A stretch of 64,000 bases of DNA from Pseudoflavonifractor gallinarum (lineage in GTDB: Bacteria > Bacillota > Clostridia > Oscillospirales > Oscillospiraceae). The stretch is taken from contig NZ_JADCKF010000010.1 in the NCBI RefSeq assembly GCF_014982855.1, positions 62,001 through 126,000 of the forward strand, written 5' to 3'. Positions 15,951-25,227 of the stretch are shown here, in pieces (the first letter of the stretch is position 1; the number at the start of each line of letters is the position of its first letter). Both the position numbers and the translations under genes were made by a program. The notes below the pieces were generated by a model. The model was not told the origin of the DNA. It made no database searches and saw only the letters and a list, made by a program, of their open reading frames with translations.

Positions 15951-16913
15951 ATGAAAGAGTTTACCATCGGCAAGAATGACGCGGGTCAGCGGCTGGACCG
16001 CTGGCTGGCCAAGACCCTTCCCCTCCTCCCCGCTCCCCTGGCCCAGAAGTACATCCGCCTCAAGCGGGTGAAGGTCAACGGAAAGGGCTCCAAGCGGGAT
16101 GTCCGTCTCCAGGTGGGGGATCTCCTTCAACTATATATCAATGACGAGTTCTTTGACGCCCCCACGCCGGAGAATGCCTTTCTCTCGGTGTTCAAGCCCC
16201 ATCTGGACCTGGTCTATGAGGACGAAAACCTTCTTCTGGTCAACAAGCGTCCCGGCCTGGTGGTCCACCCGGATGAGCATGAGCGGGTCAACACCCTCAT
16301 CACCCACATCCAGGCCTACCTTTATCAAAAGAAGGAGTGGAGCCCCTATTGGGAAAACTCCTTCGCCCCCGCCCTGTGCAACCGCATCGACCGGAACACC
16401 GGCGGCATCGTCATTGCCGCCAAAAACGCCGAGACCCTGCGCATCATGAACCAGAAGATCAAGGACCGGGAGCTCTCCAAGTACTATCTGGCCATTATCC
16501 ATGGCAGGATGAACCCGCCCAGCGGCAAGCTGGAGGGATTTATCCTCAAGGACGAGAGCAAGAAGCAGGTCCGGGTCTTTGACCACCCCATCCCGGGCGG
16601 AAAGACGGCCGCCACGGTCTACAAGACGTTAAAGGTGAAGGGAGGGCTCTCCCTGGTGGAGTGCGACCTGCTCACCGGCCGGACCCACCAGATCCGCGCC
16701 CAGTTTGCCGCCGCGGGCCACCCCCTCCTGGGCGACGGCAAGTACGGCCGGGAGCGGGACAACAAGCAGTACGGGCGCTCCTTCCAGGCCCTCTACTCCT
16801 ACCGGCTCTCCTTTGACTTCACCACCGACGGGGGGCTTCTGGAGTATCTCAACGGCCGCTCCTTCCAGGTGGAGCACGTGGACTTTGTGGACGAGTACTT
16901 TGGAGACAAGTGA
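15951..16913 (+). CDS. RluA family 23S rRNA pseudouridine synthase
   Basis: 320 aa. An S4 RNA-binding domain at the N-terminus (LDRWLAKTLP to VNGKGSKRD, residues about 13-50) is followed by the pseudouridine synthase domain. The catalytic motif NRIDRNTGGIVIAAK (Asp near residue 149) is seen, plus LTGRTHQIRAQF and HPLLGDGKYG. It isomerises specific uridines in rRNA; the exact target (RluC/RluD type) cannot be read from sequence. Monocistronic between two promoters. Confidence 0.93.
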   Translation: MKEFTIGKNDAGQRLDRWLAKTLPLLPAPLAQKYIRLKRVKVNGKGSKRDVRLQVGDLLQLYINDEFFDAPTPENAFLSVFKPHLDLVYEDENLLLVNKRPGLVVHPDEHERVNTLITHIQAYLYQKKEWSPYWENSFAPALCNRIDRNTGGIVIAAKNAETLRIMNQKIKDRELSKYYLAIIHGRMNPPSGKLEGFILKDESKKQVRVFDHPIPGGKTAATVYKTLKVKGGLSLVECDLLTGRTHQIRAQFAAAGHPLLGDGKYGRERDNKQYGRSFQALYSYRLSFDFTTDGGLLEYLNGRSFQVEHVDFVDEYFGDK

Positions 16914-16984
16914 ACACACTTTATCCATTCTGTTCCACCAGCTTCCGCCCCAGGTAAAGACTCTGAAAAAAATGTCGATTCATA

Positions 16985-17013
16985 TTGACATTTCCCACAG
17001 AAACAGATATAGT
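16985..17013 (+). promoter_or_regulatory. Promoter of the potABCD operon
   Basis: TTGACA, exactly 17 nt, TATAGT. Transcription would start near 17020, leaving a 5' leader of about 68 nt that carries the hairpin at 17030-17058. Confidence 0.88.
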
Positions 17014-17029
17014 TGTCTCGACACAAAGG

Positions 17030-17058
17030 GGCGTACCCATTCGCCGGATGGGTACGCC
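17030..17058 (+). promoter_or_regulatory. Leader hairpin in the potA 5' untranslated region
   Basis: Perfect 11-bp stem GGCGTACCCAT / ATGGGTACGCC with a 7-nt loop, near the predicted transcript start and 29 nt before the potA ATG. Only TCTATTTC follows, so it is a poor terminator. It may stabilise the mRNA or bind a regulator. Confidence 0.55.
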
Positions 17059-17087
17059 TCTATTTCGACTGAAATGGGGGAGGATAC

Positions 17088-18275
17088 ATGGCTAAGGAGC
17101 TGATCCGCCTGTCCGACTGCTTTGTCCAGTTTGACGACGACATCATCTTGGATCACATCAATCTCTACATCAATGACAAAGAATTTTTGACACTGCTTGG
17201 TCCCAGCGGCTGCGGCAAAACGACGACCCTGCGCCTCATCGGCGGGTTTTTGAAACCCACTTCCGGAGAGGTGCTTTTTGACGGTGCCAAAATCAATGAT
17301 GTGCCCCCCCACAAGCGGGCGGTCAACACGGTGTTCCAGAAGTACGCCCTCTTCCCGCACCTGAACGTCTTTGAAAATATCGCGTTCGGCCTGCGCATCC
17401 CCAAGACCGAATCGGACGGAAAGAAGCAGCGGAAGATCAAGCTGTCCGAGGAAGAGATCCAGCGCCGTGTCATGGAGATGCTCGAGGTGGTCAACCTCAA
17501 GGGATTCGAGAAACGCTCCATTGCCTCCCTTTCCGGCGGCCAGCAGCAGCGCGTTTCCATCGCCCGCGCCCTGGTCAACCAGCCCAAGGTCCTCCTCCTG
17601 GACGAGCCTCTGGGCGCCCTGGACCTGCGCCTGCGCAAGGACATGCAGAACGAACTCAAGCGCATCCAGCAGCAGATGGGCATCACCTTTATCTATGTCA
17701 CCCACGATCAGGAAGAGGCTCTCGCCATGTCCGACACCGTGGTGGTCATGGACGGCGGCAAGATCCAGCAGATCGGCACCCCCGAGGACATCTATAACGA
17801 GCCCAAAAACGCCTTTGTGGCCGACTTCATCGGCGAGTCCAACATCATCGACGGCATCATGCGCGCCGACGGCGTGGTGGAGATCTTCAACCGGAAGTTC
17901 CAGTGCCTGGACAAGGGCTTTGCAAAGGACGAGCCGGTGGATGTGGTCATCCGCCCCGAGGACATCGACATCGTCCCCGAGAGCGAAGGCCAGCTCCGCG
18001 GCACCGTGACCAACGTGACCTTCAAGGGCGTCCACTACGACATCATCGTGGATTTCTACGGGTTCAAGTGGCTCATCCAGACCACCGATTTCTGCCCGGT
18101 GGGCGCCGTGATCGGAATCAAGATCGATCCCGACGGCATCCATGTCATGAAGAAGAGTCAGTACTCCGGCATGTTCGGCGATTACAGCTCTTACAGTGAG
18201 GAGTACGAGGAGATCAGCGACGCGGACTATGATCCTGACGCCGAGGAGGAGCAGGAGGAAGGCGATGAAGAATAG
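17088..18275 (+). CDS. potA: Spermidine/putrescine ABC transporter ATP-binding protein
   Basis: 395 aa. Full ABC ATPase: Walker [11 protein letters not shown] near residue 38, Q-loop, signature [15 protein letters not shown] near residue 148, Walker [14 protein letters not shown]-loop THDQEEAL, then a C-terminal TOBE domain (residues about 240-360). It powers polyamine import together with PotB, PotC and PotD. An acidic tail of about 30 residues ([19 protein letters not shown]) follows the TOBE domain, and the potB start lies inside its last codons. Confidence 0.96.
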   Translation: MAKELIRLSDCFVQFDDDIILDHINLYINDKEFLTLLGPSGCGKTTTLRLIGGFLKPTSGEVLFDGAKINDVPPHKRAVNTVFQKYALFPHLNVFENIAFGLRIPKTESDGKKQRKIKLSEEEIQRRVMEMLEVVNLKGFEKRSIASLSGGQQQRVSIARALVNQPKVLLLDEPLGALDLRLRKDMQNELKRIQQQMGITFIYVTHDQEEALAMSDTVVVMDGGKIQQIGTPEDIYNEPKNAFVADFIGESNIIDGIMRADGVVEIFNRKFQCLDKGFAKDEPVDVVIRPEDIDIVPESEGQLRGTVTNVTFKGVHYDIIVDFYGFKWLIQTTDFCPVGAVIGIKIDPDGIHVMKKSQYSGMFGDYSSYSEEYEEISDADYDPDAEEEQEEGDEE

Positions 18276-19185
18276 GCTCTCCCTTCTGGCCGGCCCCTAT
18301 GTGGTGTGGATGGCCCTCTTCGTGGTCGCCCCCATTTTCCTGGTGGTCATTTATGCCTTCTCCAGCGCGGGAGGCGGCTTTACCCTGGATAACTTCGCCA
18401 AGATGAGCACCTACTGGGTGGTGTTCGTTCGCTCCTTCGAGCTGGCGCTCATCGCCACCTTTATCTGCCTGCTCATCGGCTACCCCCTGGCCTACATCAT
18501 GGCCAAGGAGGGCCCCGGCTTTCAGCGGATCGCCATGGTCCTCATCATGCTCCCCATGTGGATGAACTTCCTGCTGCGCACCTACGCCTGGATGTCCATC
18601 CTGGAGAATACGGGTCTCCTCAATCAGTTCTTCCAGGCGGTGGGCATCATCGATCTGGGCAATCTGATCAACGGCTGGCTCAACAATCTGTGTGCCGGGC
18701 TCAACGACCTTCTGGGTCTCTCCCTCAACACCGCCCGGGACACCAACATGGAATACTTCAAGATGATCAACACCTCCGGGGCGGTGGTGCTGGGCATGGT
18801 GTACAACTATCTGCCCTTCATGGTCCTCCCCATCTACTCGGTCATCATGAAGCTGGACCACTCCCTGCTGGAGGCCGCCCGGGACCTAGGCGCCAGCACT
18901 GGCCGGGTCTTCCGGAAGGTCATCTTCCCCCTCAGCCTGCCCGGCGTGCTCTCCGGCATCACGATGGTGTTCGTACCCTCGGTGTCCACCTTTGCCATCT
19001 CCCGCCTGCTGGGCGGCGGCAACGAGCTGCTGCTGGGCGACCTCATCGAGCGGCAGTTCCTGGGCTCCGCCTACAACGCCCAGCTGGGCTCCGCCATCTC
19101 CCTGGTCATGATGCTGGTGGTACTGATCTGTATGTATGTGATGAATCGCTTCGGTGAGGGCGAGGAACAGGCGGTGATGCTATGA
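18265..19185 (+). CDS. potB: Spermidine/putrescine ABC transporter permease PotB
   Basis: 306 aa, six hydrophobic segments. MetI-like permease motif [21 protein letters not shown] (the EAA loop that docks on PotA) lies near residue 205 (its core is EAARDLGAS). The ATG at 18265 is chosen because the protein then begins [16 protein letters not shown], as in the family; the earlier in-frame ATG lies deep in potA. It overlaps potA by 11 nt and potC by 4 nt, implying translational coupling. Confidence 0.94.
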   Translation: MKNRLSLLAGPYVVWMALFVVAPIFLVVIYAFSSAGGGFTLDNFAKMSTYWVVFVRSFELALIATFICLLIGYPLAYIMAKEGPGFQRIAMVLIMLPMWMNFLLRTYAWMSILENTGLLNQFFQAVGIIDLGNLINGWLNNLCAGLNDLLGLSLNTARDTNMEYFKMINTSGAVVLGMVYNYLPFMVLPIYSVIMKLDHSLLEAARDLGASTGRVFRKVIFPLSLPGVLSGITMVFVPSVSTFAISRLLGGGNELLLGDLIERQFLGSAYNAQLGSAISLVMMLVVLICMYVMNRFGEGEEQAVML

Positions 19186-20045
19186 AACAGCGCAGCTCCA
19201 TCCTGGACCGCCTGTTCATGGGCCTGGTCTTCTTCTTCCTGTACGCCCCCATCTTCCTGCTCATCATCTTCTCCTTCAACGACTCCAAGAGCCGGACTGT
19301 GTGGCAGGGCTTCACCCTGGACTGGTACGTGGAGCTCTTTCAGGACAGCGCTATCATGAGCTCCATCTACACCACCCTGCTGGTCTCGGTGATCGCCACG
19401 GTGGTGGCCACGGTGGCCGGCACCTTTGCCGCCATCGGCTTCTACAACATGCGCCGGCGCTGGCGCAACCCCCTCATCACCATCAACAACATTCCCATGA
19501 TGAGTGCGGAGATCGTGATGGGCGTGTCCCTGTGCCTCTTCTTCGTGGCCGCCTTCGGCCTCTTCGGTACGGCGGCCCAGTGGCTCAACAACACCCTGGG
19601 CACCAACCTCCCCACCCGGTATTATCTGGGCTTCCCCACTCTGCTGATTGCCCACATCACCTTCAATACCCCCTATGTGGTGCTGGCGGTGATGCCCAAG
19701 CTCCAGCAGATGGACAAGCACCTGGTGGAGGCCGCCCAGGACCTGGGTTGCACCTGGCGCCAGGCCTTCTGGAAGGTCATTATCCCCGAGATCAAGCCCG
19801 GCATCGTCAACGGTATGCTCATCGCCTTTACCATGAGCGTGGATGACTTTGTCATCAGCTACTTCACAGCCGGCTCCTCGACTTCCACCCTGGCCATGAC
19901 CATCTACGGCATGACCAAAAAGCGCATCAGCCCCAAGATCAACGCCGTGTCCACCCTGCTCTTTGTGACCGTGCTGATCCTGCTGGTGATCGTCAATGTG
20001 CGCGAGGCGCACCAGGCCAAGGCCAAGAATGCCGCCCGGTCCTGA
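19182..20045 (+). CDS. potC: Spermidine/putrescine ABC transporter permease PotC
   Basis: 287 aa, six hydrophobic segments and the EAA loop EAAQDLGCTWRQAFWKVIIP near residue 183. The N-terminal FLYAPIFLLIIFSFNDS is typical of PotC. It pairs with PotB as the membrane channel of the polyamine importer. The start overlaps the potB stop by 4 nt. Confidence 0.94.
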   Translation: MKQRSSILDRLFMGLVFFFLYAPIFLLIIFSFNDSKSRTVWQGFTLDWYVELFQDSAIMSSIYTTLLVSVIATVVATVAGTFAAIGFYNMRRRWRNPLITINNIPMMSAEIVMGVSLCLFFVAAFGLFGTAAQWLNNTLGTNLPTRYYLGFPTLLIAHITFNTPYVVLAVMPKLQQMDKHLVEAAQDLGCTWRQAFWKVIIPEIKPGIVNGMLIAFTMSVDDFVISYFTAGSSTSTLAMTIYGMTKKRISPKINAVSTLLFVTVLILLVIVNVREAHQAKAKNAARS

Positions 20046-20111
20046 TTTCCCCGTTCTCCCGGCCGCGGTATGGCCCTGAGATAAATCTACCCACACTGGA
20101 GGAATGATCAA

Positions 20112-21197
20112 TTGAAAAAGAAGCTTGCCTTGACGCTGACCCTCACTGTAACCACCGCCCTGCTGGCCGGATGCTCCGGCGGCGGGAACTCCGCAGACGC
20201 CCGGGTGGTCAATGTGTGCGGCTGGGGCGAGAATATCGAGCCCGAACTGATCGACCAGTTCGAAGAAGAGACCGGTATCAAGGTCAACTATCAGACCGCT
20301 GAGAGCAACGAGGCCATGTACGCCCTCATCAAGAACGGCGGCGCCAACTATGACGTCATCGTTCCCTCGGACTACATGATCTCCCAGATGATCGAAGAGG
20401 ATATGCTGGCCGAACTCAACTTCGACAACATTCCCAACTTCTCTCTCGTGGATGACCGGTTCAAGAATCTGAGTTATGACCCGGAGAACAAGTACACCGT
20501 CCCCTACACCTGGGGCACTCTGGGTATTATCTATAACTCTGATGTGGTGAAAGAGGACGTGACCAGCTGGGACATCATGTTTGATCCCGCCTATGCCGGT
20601 CAGACCGCGATGATCAACAATCCCCGGGACGCTCTGGGCATCGCGCTGATGAAGCTGGGCTACTCCATCAACACCACGGATGAGAACGAGATCCGGGAGG
20701 CCTATCAGCTCATCGCCGATGCCAAGAACAACGGCGTGTACCAGGGCTTCTTCATGGACGAGATCTATGACAAGATGGAGGGCGGCGAGACCTCCGTGTG
20801 CACCTACTACGCCGGCGACTATCTGGTCATGTATGAGAACAACCCCAGCCTGCGCTGGGCCGTGCCCGAGAATGGCTCCAACTGGTTTGTGGACGCCATG
20901 TGCGTACTGAAGGACGCTGAGCACAAGGAGGAGGCCGAGGCCTGGATCAACTTCATCACCTCCACCGAGGCCTCTCTGGCGAACATGGACTTCATCTGGT
21001 ACTCCACTCCCAACAAGGAGGCGCTGGAGCAGTATCCCGCCTACTATGAGGAGCAGAATGGCGAGCCTCTGGACCCCGCCCTGTACGAGGTCATGGCCGC
21101 GCCCCAGGAGATCCTGGACAAGTGTGAGTCCTACCTGGGCCTCCCCGAAGAGACCCGCACCCTGTATAACGACCTGTGGAATGAGCTGGGCATCTGA
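20112..21197 (+). CDS. potD: Polyamine-binding lipoprotein PotD
   Basis: 361 aa. N-terminal lipoprotein signal with lipobox LLAGC, so the mature protein is attached to the outer face of the membrane by a lipid on Cys. The solute-binding fold is clear: VCGWGENIEPELIDQFEEET, YDVIVPSDYMI, PYTWGTLGIIYN. It uses a TTG start with GGAGGA 11 nt upstream; an ATG nearby is out of frame and runs into a stop at once. Last gene of potABCD, followed by a strong terminator. Confidence 0.95.
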   Translation: MKKKLALTLTLTVTTALLAGCSGGGNSADARVVNVCGWGENIEPELIDQFEEETGIKVNYQTAESNEAMYALIKNGGANYDVIVPSDYMISQMIEEDMLAELNFDNIPNFSLVDDRFKNLSYDPENKYTVPYTWGTLGIIYNSDVVKEDVTSWDIMFDPAYAGQTAMINNPRDALGIALMKLGYSINTTDENEIREAYQLIADAKNNGVYQGFFMDEIYDKMEGGETSVCTYYAGDYLVMYENNPSLRWAVPENGSNWFVDAMCVLKDAEHKEEAEAWINFITSTEASLANMDFIWYSTPNKEALEQYPAYYEEQNGEPLDPALYEVMAAPQEILDKCESYLGLPEETRTLYNDLWNELGI

Positions 21198-21217
21198 TCG
21201 CCCTCCCCTTCCCTCTG

Positions 21218-21262
21218 AAAGCCGCCGTCTCCCTCAAACGGGAGACGGCGGCTTTTTCTTTT
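21218..21262 (+). terminator. potABCD operon terminator
   Basis: Stem GCCGCCGTCTCCC / GGGAGACGGCGGC with loop TCAAAC, followed by TTTTTCTTTT. Confidence 0.94.
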
Positions 21263-21270
21263 CTCGCGCC

Positions 21271-21299
21271 TTGCAAAGGGTGGCGAAACCGTGTACAAT
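21271..21299 (+). promoter_or_regulatory. Promoter of the thioesterase-YbaK pair
   Basis: TTGCAA, 17 nt, TACAAT, 31 nt upstream of the start codon, just behind the pot terminator. Confidence 0.78.
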
Positions 21300-21329
21300 A
21301 TTTGGTAATGATAAGGAGTGTGATGTTTT

Positions 21330-21722
21330 ATGTCGCTTCAAATCGGCTGTAAGGGCCGTGCCGAGACCGTTGTCACCATGGAGAACACCGCCGCCGCCGT
21401 GGGCAGCGGCCTCCTCCCCGTCTTTGCCACTCCCTCCATGGTGGCGCTGATGGAAAATGCCGCGGTCAACGCCTGTGAGGGCGGCCTGGAAGAGGGCCAG
21501 GGCAGCGTGGGGACCTGCCTGAACATTACCCATGACGCCGCCACCCCCATCGGCCAGAAGGTCTACGCCGAGGCCGAGCTCACCGCAATCGACGGCCGAA
21601 AGCTCACCTTTTCTGTCCGCGCCTATGACGAGGCAGGCCCCATCGGCGGCGGGACCCATGAGCGGTTCCTCATCATGAATGAGCGCTTTCTCGCCAAGGC
21701 CCAGAGCCGGGGAGGGAACTGA
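21330..21722 (+). CDS. FlK-like hotdog-fold thioesterase
   Basis: 130 aa. Hotdog-fold thioesterase of the group related to fluoroacetyl-CoA thioesterase FlK. The conserved start region is VVTMENTAAAVGSG, then PVFATPSMVALMENAA with the catalytic-region Glu, and a conserved GTCLNITHDAATPIG strand. It likely hydrolyses a small acyl-CoA; the substrate is unknown. An AAGGAG ribosome binding site precedes the ATG. The stop is 2 nt before the YbaK-type gene, so the two are cotranscribed. Confidence 0.85.
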   Translation: MSLQIGCKGRAETVVTMENTAAAVGSGLLPVFATPSMVALMENAAVNACEGGLEEGQGSVGTCLNITHDAATPIGQKVYAEAELTAIDGRKLTFSVRAYDEAGPIGGGTHERFLIMNERFLAKAQSRGGN

Positions 21723-21724
21723 CC

Positions 21725-22213
21725 ATGTCCATTCAGCAGTGCCGCGCGTTCTTCCGCACCCTGGGCCGGGAGGAGGACATTCTGGAATTTGACGTCTCCA
21801 GTGCCACGGTGGAGCTGGCCGCCCAGGCAGTGGGCGTGGCGCCCGCCCGGATCGCCAAGACTCTCTCCTTCCTGGTGGACGGTAAGTGCGTGCTCCTGGT
21901 CTGTGCCGGTGACGCCAAGGTGGATAACACCAAGTTCAAAGCCCAGTTCCACACCAAAGCCAAAATGCTCACCCCGGAGCAGGTGGAGGCCTTCACCGGC
22001 CACGCGGTGGGCGGTGTGTGCCCCTTCGGCATTACCAACCCGGATGTCACCACGTACCTGGACCGCTCCCTCCAGCGGTTTGAGACGGTCTATCCCGCCG
22101 CGGGCAGCGCCAATTCCGCCATCCAGCTGACCTGCGAGGAGCTGGCCGAGTACGCCCACAGCGCGGGCTGGGTGGATCTGTGCAAAAATTGGGAGGGCGC
22201 TCCCACCGAGTGA
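21725..22213 (+). CDS. YbaK/EbsC family aminoacyl-tRNA deacylase
   Basis: 162 aa. YbaK/ProX fold with the conserved IAKTLSFLVDGKCVLLV strand-turn and the VGGVCPFGI loop that shapes the editing pocket. Members hydrolyse mischarged tRNA such as Cys-tRNA-Pro. It begins 2 nt after the thioesterase gene. The closest subtype appears to be the stand-alone YbaK type found in clostridia; specificity is unproven. Confidence 0.9.
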   Translation: MSIQQCRAFFRTLGREEDILEFDVSSATVELAAQAVGVAPARIAKTLSFLVDGKCVLLVCAGDAKVDNTKFKAQFHTKAKMLTPEQVEAFTGHAVGGVCPFGITNPDVTTYLDRSLQRFETVYPAAGSANSAIQLTCEELAEYAHSAGWVDLCKNWEGAPTE

Positions 22214-22294
22214 GCGCGGAGTATCCCGCCTTTTGGCACATACTAACCGCAACCCCTTCGCTGGTTTTACGGATGCATGAAAGGATGTCGTACC

Positions 22295-22882
22295 ATGGTT
22301 GATACGCTGAAACGGGCCAGAGTCAGTTTTCTCCTGGCCTCCGTCCTCTATGTGATCCTCGGTCTGGTCCTTTTGATCTGGCCGGGTGTGGGCGGCGTGG
22401 CCCTGTGCCGCCTTCTGGGCGCTGCCTTGCTCCTCTACGGGCTGGTGACCATTGTCGGGTTCCTCCTCCGGGACCGGGAGATGGGCGGCTTCCGTCTGGA
22501 GCTCCTCTTCGGCATCATCGCCGCCGCCACCGGACTCTTCTTTCTTCTCCAGCCGCTGGCCGTCTTTTCCATCCTCTCCATGGTCATGGGCGTGTATGTG
22601 ATCATTGACAGTCTGGTGGCCCTGAACCGGGTCCGCGCCCTCTACCGGATGGAATATCCCTACTGGTGGGTCTCCCTCCTGCTGACGATCCTGGGCGTCG
22701 TCCTGGGTGCGGTCCTCCTGTGGCGGCCCTTTGTGGCGGCGGAGGCGGTGGCCATGCTCATCGGCGCCGTGTTCCTCTTCCTGGGCCTTGCCGATCTGTG
22801 GTCCATCTGGAAGCTCTCCCGGCTGACGAAGGCCCTGCGGGAGACCCTCCCCATCGAAGTGGACCCCATTGATCTGGAGTAA
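22295..22882 (+). CDS. DUF308 (HdeD-like) membrane protein
   Basis: About 195 aa with six predicted membrane helices, in three pairs of the DUF308 repeat (LYVILGLVLLIWPG, GIIAAATGLFFLLQPLA, GVVLGAVLLWRPF). HdeD-type proteins are small inner membrane proteins of unclear function, linked to acid stress in enterics. I prefer the ATG at 22295 because AAGGA lies 9 nt upstream; an ATG six codons earlier has no such site. Confidence 0.82.
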   Translation: MVDTLKRARVSFLLASVLYVILGLVLLIWPGVGGVALCRLLGAALLLYGLVTIVGFLLRDREMGGFRLELLFGIIAAATGLFFLLQPLAVFSILSMVMGVYVIIDSLVALNRVRALYRMEYPYWWVSLLLTILGVVLGAVLLWRPFVAAEAVAMLIGAVFLFLGLADLWSIWKLSRLTKALRETLPIEVDPIDLE

Positions 22883-22902
22883 GCTATCCCCTATCCCCCA
22901 CA

Positions 22903-22953
22903 AAAAAATCACCCCGAATCCGGCGCGTCTGCCCGGGTTCGGGGTGATTTGTT
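22903..22953 (-). terminator. Bidirectional terminator between the DUF308 and GGDEF genes
   Basis: Stem AAATCACCCCGAA / TTCGGGGTGATTT with a 19-nt loop; on the minus strand seven T follow. It lies between convergent genes. Confidence 0.8.
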
Positions 22954-22956
22954 CTG

Positions 22957-25083
22957 CTATGACAGTTTCTCCGGCGGGGCGTAGAAGCTCACCTGTCCGC
23001 GCCCGGCGCGCTTGGACTGATAGAGGGCCTGGTCCGCCTTGCGCAGCAGATCGTCAAACTCCTGGCCGTCTTTCGGGTAGAAGGCCACGCCGATGCTGCA
23101 GCTGATCTCCAGCGGCTCCCGCGCGCAGGCGATTTGAAGGTGCTGGCGGCAGAGCTGCTTGAGCTTTTCCCGGACAAAGGTGGGATCTCCCATATTCTTC
23201 ATTACCACCAGGAACTCATCCCCGCCAAACCGGGACACGATGTCGTCCGGCCGGAACAGGCGGCGGATGCTCTGCCCGAAGGCGGTGAGGATCTGGTCTC
23301 CCGCCTCATGCCCCATGGTGTCGTTGAGGCTCTTGAAGTGATCAATGTCCATAAAGGCCACGGTCAGCGGCGTGTGGGTGTTCTTCCCCTCCAGCAGCAG
23401 CTCCTCAAAGAGGATATGGGCGCCCGCCCGGTTGTAGAGCTGGGTCAGGGCGTCCGTATTGGCCCGCTTCTGCCACTCGGTGGCCTCCCGCTTGATGCGG
23501 TTGATGTTGGTCAGCTTCCCCACATAGCCCAGCTCCCGCGTCCGGTCCCGGTGGTCCAGAATCACATGGAGGACCAGGTGGAACCAGGGCCGCGTCCCGT
23601 CCGGCAGGGGCAGGCGCAGGTCCATCTCCATCTCCGGCACCGCCCAGGTCAGCCGGTTCCGGCACCGGATCAGGGCCTCATACTCCTCCGGGTAGAAGGT
23701 ACGGGCCGAGGGGCGGTATTTGCTGTACTCGCTGATGTAAGCGGGCACCTGGAAGACACGGCAGAATTTTTCGCTGAACTCCATGGAGTCGAAGAGCTGA
23801 TTGTAGGTAAAGACCATGTCCTCGGAGAGCTCGGCAATGATGCGGTACTTCTCCTGCTCCAGCAGGAAGAGGGTCTGGGCCTCGCTGCGCTGGGCGCTCT
23901 CCTTCTCCTCCTGCACAGGGCTTGCCGCAGCGGGCTCCGCCGGGGCGGCCACACGGGCCTTGGGGCGCTCCTCCGGCGGCTCCTCGGCCGCCTCCCCGCT
24001 CACCTCCGCGATCAGCCGGACGGCCACCCGGCGCAGGGAGGCCAGGATCTTGGGGTTGAAGGCGCCGCACTCCCCTTCCAGGATCATCCGGACGGCCTCC
24101 TCCGCGGCGTAGGCCGGCTTATAGACCCGCCGGCTCACCAGCGCCTCGTAGACGTCCGCAATGGACACCGCCTGGACCCAGATGGGGATCTCCTCCCCCT
24201 TGAGCCCGTCCGGATAGCCCTCGCCGTCCCACCGCTCATGGTGGTGCCGGCAGATCTCATAAAAATACCGCTGCACCCGCTCACCCTGGGGGAAGATGAT
24301 GTGCCGCACCAGCTCCCCGCCGTAGATCGTGTGGGCCTTCATGCGCTCAAACTCGTCCGCCGTCAGCCGTCCGTCCTTGGTCAGGATGTTTTCGGGCACG
24401 GCGATCTTGCCGATGTCGTGCATGATGGAGAGCTCGGATATGGCATCCGTCTGCTCCTGGGTCAGTCCATACTCGGGATAGTGCTCCATCACATCCAGAA
24501 GCAGCAGCCGGGTGACCTGCCGGATGCGGCGGACATGAAAGCCCGAGTCGCAGTTGCGAAACTCAATGGCCGCGCTCAGGGCCTCCATGATGGATTTGTT
24601 GGTCTGGCGCAGCCGCTCCTCCTGCTCCCGGATGCGGGCGGTCTGCTCCAGCACCACGCGCTCCAGCTCAAACCGGTGGCGGTAGAGCTCCACCATATTG
24701 GCCACCCGGCGCTTGACCACCTCGGGCTTGAGGGGACGGACCAGAATATCCGCCACACCCAGCTCATAGCCCCGGGCCATGGTCTCGTCCGACTCCTCCT
24801 CGGTCACCAGGAAGACCGGGATATTGTTCAGCCATCCCTTACTCTGCATGATCTGCAGTACATCCAGCCCATCGATCCCGGGCATTCCCTCATCCAGGAG
24901 AATGGCTACCAGCTGTGTAAAATAGGTCTCTGTCATCTGGAGGGCTTCGTTTCCATCGGCGGCCTCAATGACCTCATATGCTGAAGCAAGTACCTTACGC
25001 AGTGCCACACGATGCTCCGCACAGTCATCCACCAGCAGAACCGTTGTTCTCTCCCGCAACTCACTCACGCCCTTTTCTTCCAT
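22957..25083 (-). CDS. REC-HD-GYP-PAS-like-GGDEF c-di-GMP signalling protein
   Basis: 708 aa. An N-terminal response regulator receiver domain (residues about 12-130) starts VLLVDDCAEHR, with phospho-acceptor Asp in ILLDEGMPG. An HD-GYP phosphodiesterase domain (about 165-350) has HDIGKIAVPENIL and HHERWDGEGYPDGL. A linker rich in Ala/Glu/Pro and a PAS-like segment (about 410-525) precede a GGDEF cyclase domain (about 540-700) with an intact FGGDEF and an RPDD inhibitory site five residues before it. The protein therefore has all residues for both making and breaking c-di-GMP. No partner kinase is adjacent. Confidence 0.92.
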   Translation of the reverse strand: MEEKGVSELRERTTVLLVDDCAEHRVALRKVLASAYEVIEAADGNEALQMTETYFTQLVAILLDEGMPGIDGLDVLQIMQSKGWLNNIPVFLVTEEESDETMARGYELGVADILVRPLKPEVVKRRVANMVELYRHRFELERVVLEQTARIREQEERLRQTNKSIMEALSAAIEFRNCDSGFHVRRIRQVTRLLLLDVMEHYPEYGLTQEQTDAISELSIMHDIGKIAVPENILTKDGRLTADEFERMKAHTIYGGELVRHIIFPQGERVQRYFYEICRHHHERWDGEGYPDGLKGEEIPIWVQAVSIADVYEALVSRRVYKPAYAAEEAVRMILEGECGAFNPKILASLRRVAVRLIAEVSGEAAEEPPEERPKARVAAPAEPAAASPVQEEKESAQRSEAQTLFLLEQEKYRIIAELSEDMVFTYNQLFDSMEFSEKFCRVFQVPAYISEYSKYRPSARTFYPEEYEALIRCRNRLTWAVPEMEMDLRLPLPDGTRPWFHLVLHVILDHRDRTRELGYVGKLTNINRIKREATEWQKRANTDALTQLYNRAGAHILFEELLLEGKNTHTPLTVAFMDIDHFKSLNDTMGHEAGDQILTAFGQSIRRLFRPDDIVSRFGGDEFLVVMKNMGDPTFVREKLKQLCRQHLQIACAREPLEISCSIGVAFYPKDGQEFDDLLRKADQALYQSKRAGRGQVSFYAPPEKLS

Positions 25084-25128
25084 CCGGCAAACCGGATCTA
25101 TGGAAAGGTAAGAATATCCATTTGTTTT

Positions 25129-25157
25129 ATTGTATCTTACTTTTCCTCGTTAGACAA
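25129..25157 (-). promoter_or_regulatory. Promoter of the REC-HD-GYP-GGDEF gene
   Basis: Minus strand: TTGTCT, 17 nt, TACAAT, about 45 nt upstream of the start codon. Confidence 0.72.
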
Positions 25158-25188
25158 GAAGAAACTGCCCATTTGACCTCTTTCGATG

Positions 25189-25224
25189 AAAAAAGACTTC
25201 CTCTCCGCGGAGAGGAAGTCTTTT
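25189..25224. terminator. Terminator hairpin beside repeat copy 2
   Basis: Near-perfect palindrome AAAAGACTTCCTCTCC / GGAGAGGAAGTCTTTT. A-rich and T-rich ends allow action on either strand. On the minus strand it would end the transcript of the radical SAM pair. Repeat type A copy 2 begins 3 nt away. Confidence 0.85.
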
Positions 25225-25227
25225 GAA

